Assembly (NCBI GenBank): GCA_965243415.1
Contig: OZ251549.1
Location: 2,790,001 to 2,854,000, forward strand
Source of the DNA: G965204755 sp965243415
GTDB lineage: Bacteria; Acidobacteriota; Vicinamibacteria; Marinacidobacterales; Marinacidobacteraceae
Length of the DNA: 64,000 bases
Direction: 5' to 3'
In this document: one piece after another, positions 59,701-64,000 of the stretch
Layout: the number at the start of each line of letters is the position of its first letter
Position numbering within the stretch: the stretch's first letter is position 1
Made by a program: the position numbers and the translations under genes
Notes under the pieces: model-generated
The model's input: the letters and a program-made list of their open reading frames with translations, nothing else
What the model was told of the DNA's origin: nothing
The model's database searches: none

Positions 59701-59706
59701 ATGATA
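59701..59706 (-). promoter_or_regulatory. -10-like TATCAT for addB-addA, predicted leaderless
   Basis: Minus-strand TATCAT (five of six to consensus) ends 8 nt before the addB ATG at 59692. Confidence 0.55.
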
Positions 59707-59767
59707 GGGAGGAGGGTGGTCGAAAAAGGTCCCCTCCCTTCCGGCCTCGCCGCTCCGGTCCGGCGGA

Positions 59768-59773
59768 TACCAT
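59768..59773 (+). promoter_or_regulatory. -10-like TACCAT for the GH3 fusion gene
   Basis: TACCAT ends 11 nt before GTG 59785 and 17 nt before ATG 59791. Divergent from the addB element 62 bp away. Confidence 0.45.
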
Positions 59774-59784
59774 CCGGGGCGACC

Positions 59785-62700
59785 GTGGCGATGCGCGAGG
59801 AATCCCTGCCGCCGGCCCGGACGGGCGGCAGGGACTTCGGCAGCGGAGTGTCCGCCGGGGCGCCGGCGCTTCCCGGTCGGCGCCCGGTCGGGGAGCGGCG
59901 CGCCGGCGACCCGGGGGCGCGCCGGCGCCGGCGGCGCGGTCGGTGGCGCGGCCGGCTTCGGGGGCGCGGTCGGAGGCTCGCCGCGGCGCTCGTCGGGCTC
60001 GCCGCGGCTCCGTCGTTCGGCGGCGCCGGGGGAACCCGGACCGGGCAGGGGCCGGACGATCCGGCGGCGCGGGCGCGATCGGTCCTCGCCGGCCTCGATC
60101 TCGAAGCGAGAGCCGGGCAGATCATCCTCCCGCGCGCCCCGGCAGTCTTCCTGAACGAAGCCGATCCGCATCGCCTCCAGCTGCTCGAACTCGCGGAGGC
60201 CGGGCGCATCGGCGGCGCGATCGTCTTCGCCGGGACCCCGGAGGCGACCCGCGGCCTCTCCTCGGCGCTCCAGAGCGTAGCGCCGCTGCCGGTGTTCGTC
60301 GCCGCCGACTACGAGTGGGGCACGGCGATGCGCACCGCCGGCGGGACCCGGTTCCCGCCGGCGATGCAGGCCGGCGCGGCGCCGGATCCGGAGGCGATGT
60401 TCCGGCAGGGGGAGATCGTGGGCCGGGAAGCGCGCGCGGTGGGCGTCCACCTGGTGCTGGCGCCGGTGCTCGATGTCCTCCGGAGCGCCGGCAGCGCCGT
60501 GATCGGCACCCGCTCCTTCGGGGCGGACCCGGAGACGGTGGCCGCACTCGGCGCCGCCTTCGCCCGGGGGATCGCCGCCGGCGGCGCACTCCCCACCGCG
60601 AAGCACTTTCCCGGACACGGCGGCACGGAGACCGACAGCCACCATCGGCTGGCGCTCCTCCCGGCCGAACGCGAGGAACTCGAGCGCGTGGACCTGCTGC
60701 CCTTCCGGAGGGCGATCGCCGAGGGGATTGCCGCGGTGATGCCGGGCCACCTGGCGGCGCCGGCGCTCGACGGCCGGCGCGACCGCCCGGCGTCGCTCTC
60801 CCCGGAGATCCTGGGAGACCTGCTCCGCGCGGAGCTGGGCTTCACCGGACTCGTGGTGAGCGACGCCCTCGAGATGGAAGGCGTCCGCGCCGGTCGGTTC
60901 GACGGGGAAGTGGCGGTCGCCGCGGTGGCCGCCGGCGTGGACCTCCTGCTCGCGCCGAAGGACCCGGTGGTCACGCACGCGGCGCTCGTTCGCGCGGTCC
61001 GGTCGGGACGGCTCGCCGAAGCCGACCTCGACCGGGCGGCGCTCCGGGTGCTCGAAGCGAAGGCGCGGCTCGGCCTCTTCGAGCGTCGCGCGCCGCCGGA
61101 GCGGCTGGCGGAGGCCTTCTCCGATCCTTCCGCGCGGGAGTGGGCGGCGGATCGGTTCCGCAGCGGCCTGACCCTGCTGCGGGACGAGAACGGCCGGTTG
61201 CCCTTCTCGACCCGGATCACCGGCGGCGGGGAGTCGCGGACGCCCTCCCTGCTCCTCGTGGAACTCCACCGCGAAGGCCCCTACGAACCGGACCGCCGCT
61301 TCTTCCGCGACGCCCTGCGCCGCCGGGGCGCGCTGCGGTCGCGGATCCCCGCGGTGAGCCACGGAGCGATTCCCCGGCGCCGGTTCACGGAGGCCGCCAC
61401 CGCCGCCGAAGTGGTGGTGCTCGCCGACTTCCGCCGGGACGGGCTCTCGCCGCCCGAGGAACTGCGGAACACCCTCACCCCCTTCGCCGAGAAGACGGTG
61501 GCCGTCTCCTTCGGGAACCCCCACGGGGTGGAAGGGCTGCCGCCGGAAACCGCGGTGCTCCTGGCCTGGGACGGCGGGCGCGAGAGCCAGGAAGCGGCGG
61601 CCGCGGCGCTCTTCGGCGAAGCGCCCCTGGACGGCCGCGCGCCGATCCCGCTCGACGGCGCCGACCGGGGGGCCGGTCTCCGGCGGGATCCGGTGCAGCA
61701 GAGGCTGCAGCCGGCAGCGATCGACGAGGTGCGAATGCGTTCCGAAGCCATCGAGAACCTCCGGTCCGTCGTCCGGGCCGCCATCGAGGACCGGGTGACG
61801 CCGGGGGCGAGTGTCCTCGTGGCCCGGCGGGGCCGAGTCCTCCTCCACGAAGGCTTCGGGCGGCTGACCTACGCCGAGGACGCGGCGCCGGTCACTCCCG
61901 ACACCATCTACGACCTGGCGTCACTGACCAAGGTCGTCGGGACCACCACCCTGGCGATGCTGCTGACGGAAGCCGGCCGCCTCGACCTCTCGCTGCCGGT
62001 GAGCGCCTATCTGCCGGAGTTCACCGAGCGCGCGCCCTCGGAGGAGGAACGGGAGCGGCGCCGCGGCGTCGTCGTGGCGGACCTTCTCGCCCACTGCTCC
62101 GGGCTGCCGGCCTGGATCCAGTTCTATCTGGAATTCGACCCGGAAGCGCGCGGCCTGCCCCCGGAGGAAGCGCGGCGGCGGGTGCTCGACCGCATCCTCG
62201 GCGCCGCTTCGGATTACGAACCGCGGACGGACACCGTGTATTCCGACAACGGCATCCTGCTGCTCGGGGAGATCCTGGAACGGGTCGGCGGGGAGCCGCT
62301 CGACACCCTGGCGGACCGCCTGCTCTTCGAGCCGCTGGGGATGGCGGACACCGGCTACCGGCCGGCCCCGGAACTCCGCGACCGGATCGCCCCCACCGAG
62401 GACAACCCCTGGCGGAGACGGCTCGTCCGGGGGGAGGTGCACGACGAGAACACCGTCGTCCTCGGCGGAGTGGCGGCGCATGCCGGTCTCTTCGGGACCT
62501 CCGGGGACCTCGGCGTGTTCGCCCAGATGCTGCTCAACGGCGGCGCGATGAACGGCCGCCGGCTGCTCCGGGCGGACACCATCGCCCGGTTCACCCGGCG
62601 CGCCGACCGGGCGCCGGGGAGCAGCCGGGCGCTCGGCTGGGACACGCCGTCGCTCTCCTCGTCCGGCGGCCCGTCCTCGGCCGGTTCCTATTTCTCGGCG

Positions 62701-62889
62701 GCCTCCTTCGGACACACCGGGTTCACCGGCACTTCGATCTGGATCGACCCGGAGCGGGAGGCGTTCGCGGTGCTGCTCACGAACCGCGTCCACCCGACCC
62801 GGGAGAACGACGGCATCGTCCGGCTGCGCCCGGCGTTCCACGACGCGGTGCTGCGGGCACTGGAACCGGAGGCGGAACCGGCGAGGTGA
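59785..62889 (+). CDS. GH3 beta-N-acetylhexosaminidase fused to serine beta-lactamase-like hydrolase
   Basis: 1034 aa from GTG 59785 (ATG 59791 is the alternative). An Arg/Gly-rich ~75-residue start leads into a hydrophobic segment (LAAALVGLAAAPSF), so it is probably exported or anchored. GH3 domain, about 100-480: NagZ-like LVLAPVLDV, KHFPGHGGTETDSHH (catalytic His) and TGLVVSDALEMEGV (nucleophile Asp). Beta-lactamase/PBP-like domain, about 660-1030: SLTKVVGT (Ser-x-x-Lys), YSDNG (Tyr-x-Asn), ENTVVLGGVAAHAGLFGTSGDLGVF and FGHTGFTG. All catalytic residues of both halves are present. A role in peptidoglycan or amino-sugar turnover is likely. Confidence 0.92.
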   Translation: MAMREESLPPARTGGRDFGSGVSAGAPALPGRRPVGERRAGDPGARRRRRRGRWRGRLRGRGRRLAAALVGLAAAPSFGGAGGTRTGQGPDDPAARARSVLAGLDLEARAGQIILPRAPAVFLNEADPHRLQLLELAEAGRIGGAIVFAGTPEATRGLSSALQSVAPLPVFVAADYEWGTAMRTAGGTRFPPAMQAGAAPDPEAMFRQGEIVGREARAVGVHLVLAPVLDVLRSAGSAVIGTRSFGADPETVAALGAAFARGIAAGGALPTAKHFPGHGGTETDSHHRLALLPAEREELERVDLLPFRRAIAEGIAAVMPGHLAAPALDGRRDRPASLSPEILGDLLRAELGFTGLVVSDALEMEGVRAGRFDGEVAVAAVAAGVDLLLAPKDPVVTHAALVRAVRSGRLAEADLDRAALRVLEAKARLGLFERRAPPERLAEAFSDPSAREWAADRFRSGLTLLRDENGRLPFSTRITGGGESRTPSLLLVELHREGPYEPDRRFFRDALRRRGALRSRIPAVSHGAIPRRRFTEAATAAEVVVLADFRRDGLSPPEELRNTLTPFAEKTVAVSFGNPHGVEGLPPETAVLLAWDGGRESQEAAAAALFGEAPLDGRAPIPLDGADRGAGLRRDPVQQRLQPAAIDEVRMRSEAIENLRSVVRAAIEDRVTPGASVLVARRGRVLLHEGFGRLTYAEDAAPVTPDTIYDLASLTKVVGTTTLAMLLTEAGRLDLSLPVSAYLPEFTERAPSEEERERRRGVVVADLLAHCSGLPAWIQFYLEFDPEARGLPPEEARRRVLDRILGAASDYEPRTDTVYSDNGILLLGEILERVGGEPLDTLADRLLFEPLGMADTGYRPAPELRDRIAPTEDNPWRRRLVRGEVHDENTVVLGGVAAHAGLFGTSGDLGVFAQMLLNGGAMNGRRLLRADTIARFTRRADRAPGSSRALGWDTPSLSSSGGPSSAGSYFSAASFGHTGFTGTSIWIDPEREAFAVLLTNRVHPTRENDGIVRLRPAFHDAVLRALEPEAEPAR

Positions 62890-62899
62890 CCGAATCCCG

Positions 62900-62905
62900 T
62901 ACACT
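62900..62905 (+). promoter_or_regulatory. -10-like TACACT for the beta-propeller lipoprotein
   Basis: TACACT, 93 nt before ATG 62999. The leader contains a clear GGAGGA Shine-Dalgarno, unlike the leaderless genes. Confidence 0.4.
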
Positions 62906-62998
62906 CGCCGGTCCCTGTCCGCCGACCGCGGCGGATCGCAGGCCCCGACCGAGACCGCCGAGGTCCCCGAGACCCGGCAGGGAGATCCGGAGGAAACG

Positions 62999-64000
62999 AT
63001 GAAGACCCGACACCCCTTTTCGCTGCTCCTGACCGGACTCGCCGGGACGCTGCTGGCGCTCGGCTGCCAGCCGCCCCGGACCGAGGCGGACCGGGACACC
63101 GGACACGCCGGACACGACCATGACGCCCCCGCTCCGGTGCCGGATCCCACTTGGCCGATACTCGAGCCCGACTGGTTGATCGGCGAAGTCGCCGGGATCG
63201 CCGTGGACTCCCACGACGACATCTGGCTCATCCACCGGCCGCGCAGCCTGAACGCCGACGAAGCGGGTCTCGCCCAGGATCCGCCGGTCTCCGCCTGCTG
63301 CAACCCGGCCCCTCCGGTACTGCGCTTCGACACCGAAGGGCACCTCCTCGACAGTTGGGGCGACGCGAACGGCTACCAGGGCGAAGGGTACGAGTGGCCC
63401 GAGAGCGAACACGGCATCTTCGTGGATCACCTCGACAATGTCTGGATCGCCGGGAACGGCCCGGACGACCACCAGGTCCTGAAGTTCTCGAGGGACGGGA
63501 CCTTCCTGATGCAGATCGGGCAGGCCGGGCGCACCGAAGGCAGCAACAGCACCGAGTTCCTCGGCCAGCCGGCCGACATGGAGGTGGATCCGGCGACGAA
63601 CGAGGTGTACATCGCCGACGGCTACCTGAACAAGCGGATCGTCGTGTTCGACGCCGGGACCGGCGAGTATCGGCGCCACTGGGGCGCCTACGGGAACGAG
63701 CCTTCCGACGAGGACACCGGGCGTTTCGTGCCCGGCGAAGAACCGATCCCGCAGTTCCGCACGCCGGTGCACGCGGTGCGGATCGCCGAGGACGGCATGG
63801 TCTATGTGGCGGACCGGGTGAACAACCGCATCCAGTGGTTCCACAAGGACGGAACCTATGTGGACGAGATGATCCTGGAGGGGAACACGCTGGGGAACGG
63901 CTCGACCTGGGACCTCGAACTCTCCCCTGACGAGAGCCAGTCGCACCTCTACAACGCCGACGGCACCAACCAGCGGATCCACATCATCGAGCGCGCCGAC
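62999..64000 (+). CDS. NHL-repeat/six-bladed beta-propeller lipoprotein, 3'-truncated
   Basis: 334 codons, open to the window end. ATG 62999 is preceded by GGAGGAAACG. The signal peptide ends in the lipobox LLALGC. A His/Asp-rich linker (GHAGHDHDAPAP) could bind metal. The blades follow the NHL pattern: GIAVDSHDDIWLIHRP, HGIFVDHLDNVWIAGNG, QVLKFSRDGTFLMQIGQ, ADMEVDPATNEVYIADGYLNKRIVVFD, VHAVRIAEDGMVYVADRVNNRIQWF. Comparable proteins belong to the peptidylglycine alpha-amidating-lyase-like propeller group in bacteria. The C-terminal blade(s) lie outside. Function is unknown. Confidence 0.85.
   Translation, partial: MKTRHPFSLLLTGLAGTLLALGCQPPRTEADRDTGHAGHDHDAPAPVPDPTWPILEPDWLIGEVAGIAVDSHDDIWLIHRPRSLNADEAGLAQDPPVSACCNPAPPVLRFDTEGHLLDSWGDANGYQGEGYEWPESEHGIFVDHLDNVWIAGNGPDDHQVLKFSRDGTFLMQIGQAGRTEGSNSTEFLGQPADMEVDPATNEVYIADGYLNKRIVVFDAGTGEYRRHWGAYGNEPSDEDTGRFVPGEEPIPQFRTPVHAVRIAEDGMVYVADRVNNRIQWFHKDGTYVDEMILEGNTLGNGSTWDLELSPDESQSHLYNADGTNQRIHIIERAD

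Overview
ORGANISM. The window is about 64 kb of very G+C-rich bacterial chromosome; by eye it is clearly above 70 % G+C, with strong G/C bias at third codon positions. The cell is a diderm (Gram-negative): there is an LPS-export locus (LptA/C-like protein, LptB), many lipoproteins and a predicted outer-membrane beta-barrel. It is rod-shaped or elongating (mreBCD-mrdA-rodA). The arrangement lptB-rpoN followed by an EIIA-Man/HPr/EI regulatory phosphotransferase chain, a TatT-type TRAP operon and a GH3/beta-lactamase fusion would fit Acidobacteriota or a neighbouring phylum, but this placement is inference from gene content only. I saw no rRNA, tRNA, CRISPR, insertion sequence or prophage; the window reads as core chromosome.

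LAYOUT. 1-6.4 kb (+): LPS export, sigma-54 and nitrogen-type PTS. 6.4-11.8 kb (-): alaS, recX, etfA, etfB (apparent CTG start). 11.9-12.5 kb (+): small anchored TolB-N/FlgO-like protein. 12.5-18.6 kb (-): DinB-like, TatT lipoprotein, DctP, fused DctQ-DctM, HlyD-type adaptor. 18.75-19.4 kb (+): secreted protein of unknown function. 19.4-22.9 kb (-): NAD(P)HX repair enzyme, tsaE, catalytically degenerate sulfatase-like lipoprotein. 23.1-24.3 kb (+): ornithine-cyclodeaminase family protein and TatA. 24.5-30.8 kb (-): PpiD/SurA chaperone, STAS protein, moeA, moaC, LarE, zinc-ribbon metallo-beta-lactamase. 31.4-40.1 kb (+): mreB-mreC-mreD-mrdA-rodA, RNase G, RsbW-like kinase, SuhB. 40.3-44.3 kb (+): beta-barrel protein, DegQ-like protease, Na/Pi cotransporter. 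43.0-48.8 kb (-): PaaZ-type aldehyde dehydrogenase, ureohydrolase, and a GspE/PilB ATPase whose reading frame has no stop and runs antisense through the whole Na/Pi gene. 48.9-53.1 kb: NUDIX-MBL fusion (+), amidohydrolase lipoprotein (-), DDAH-like amidinohydrolase and a small membrane protein (+). 53.0-59.7 kb (-): addB, addA and a trailing ORF resembling a dead RecB-type nuclease domain. 59.8-64 kb (+): GH3/serine-hydrolase fusion and a beta-propeller lipoprotein cut by the window end.

EXPRESSION LOGIC. Two patterns recur. Within operons, neighbours repeatedly overlap by four bases (GTGA or ATGA; fourteen cases), so re-initiation or coupling is probably the usual start mechanism. At first genes, a TAnnnT (-10-like) hexamer often lies only 6-12 nt upstream of the start codon, with no Shine-Dalgarno and no visible -35, which predicts leaderless mRNAs. 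Genes with a clear Shine-Dalgarno (mreC, rng, degQ, the propeller lipoprotein) are those with a longer leader.

MOST INTERESTING. The leaderless-start pattern; the detached, apparently inactive nuclease domain behind AddA and an in-frame A7 slippery heptamer inside addA; the sulfatase pseudo-enzyme; the gspE/Na-Pi antisense overlap; the CTG start of etfB; LarE inside a molybdenum-cofactor cluster; and short 11-12 bp tandem duplications in non-coding or poorly constrained segments.
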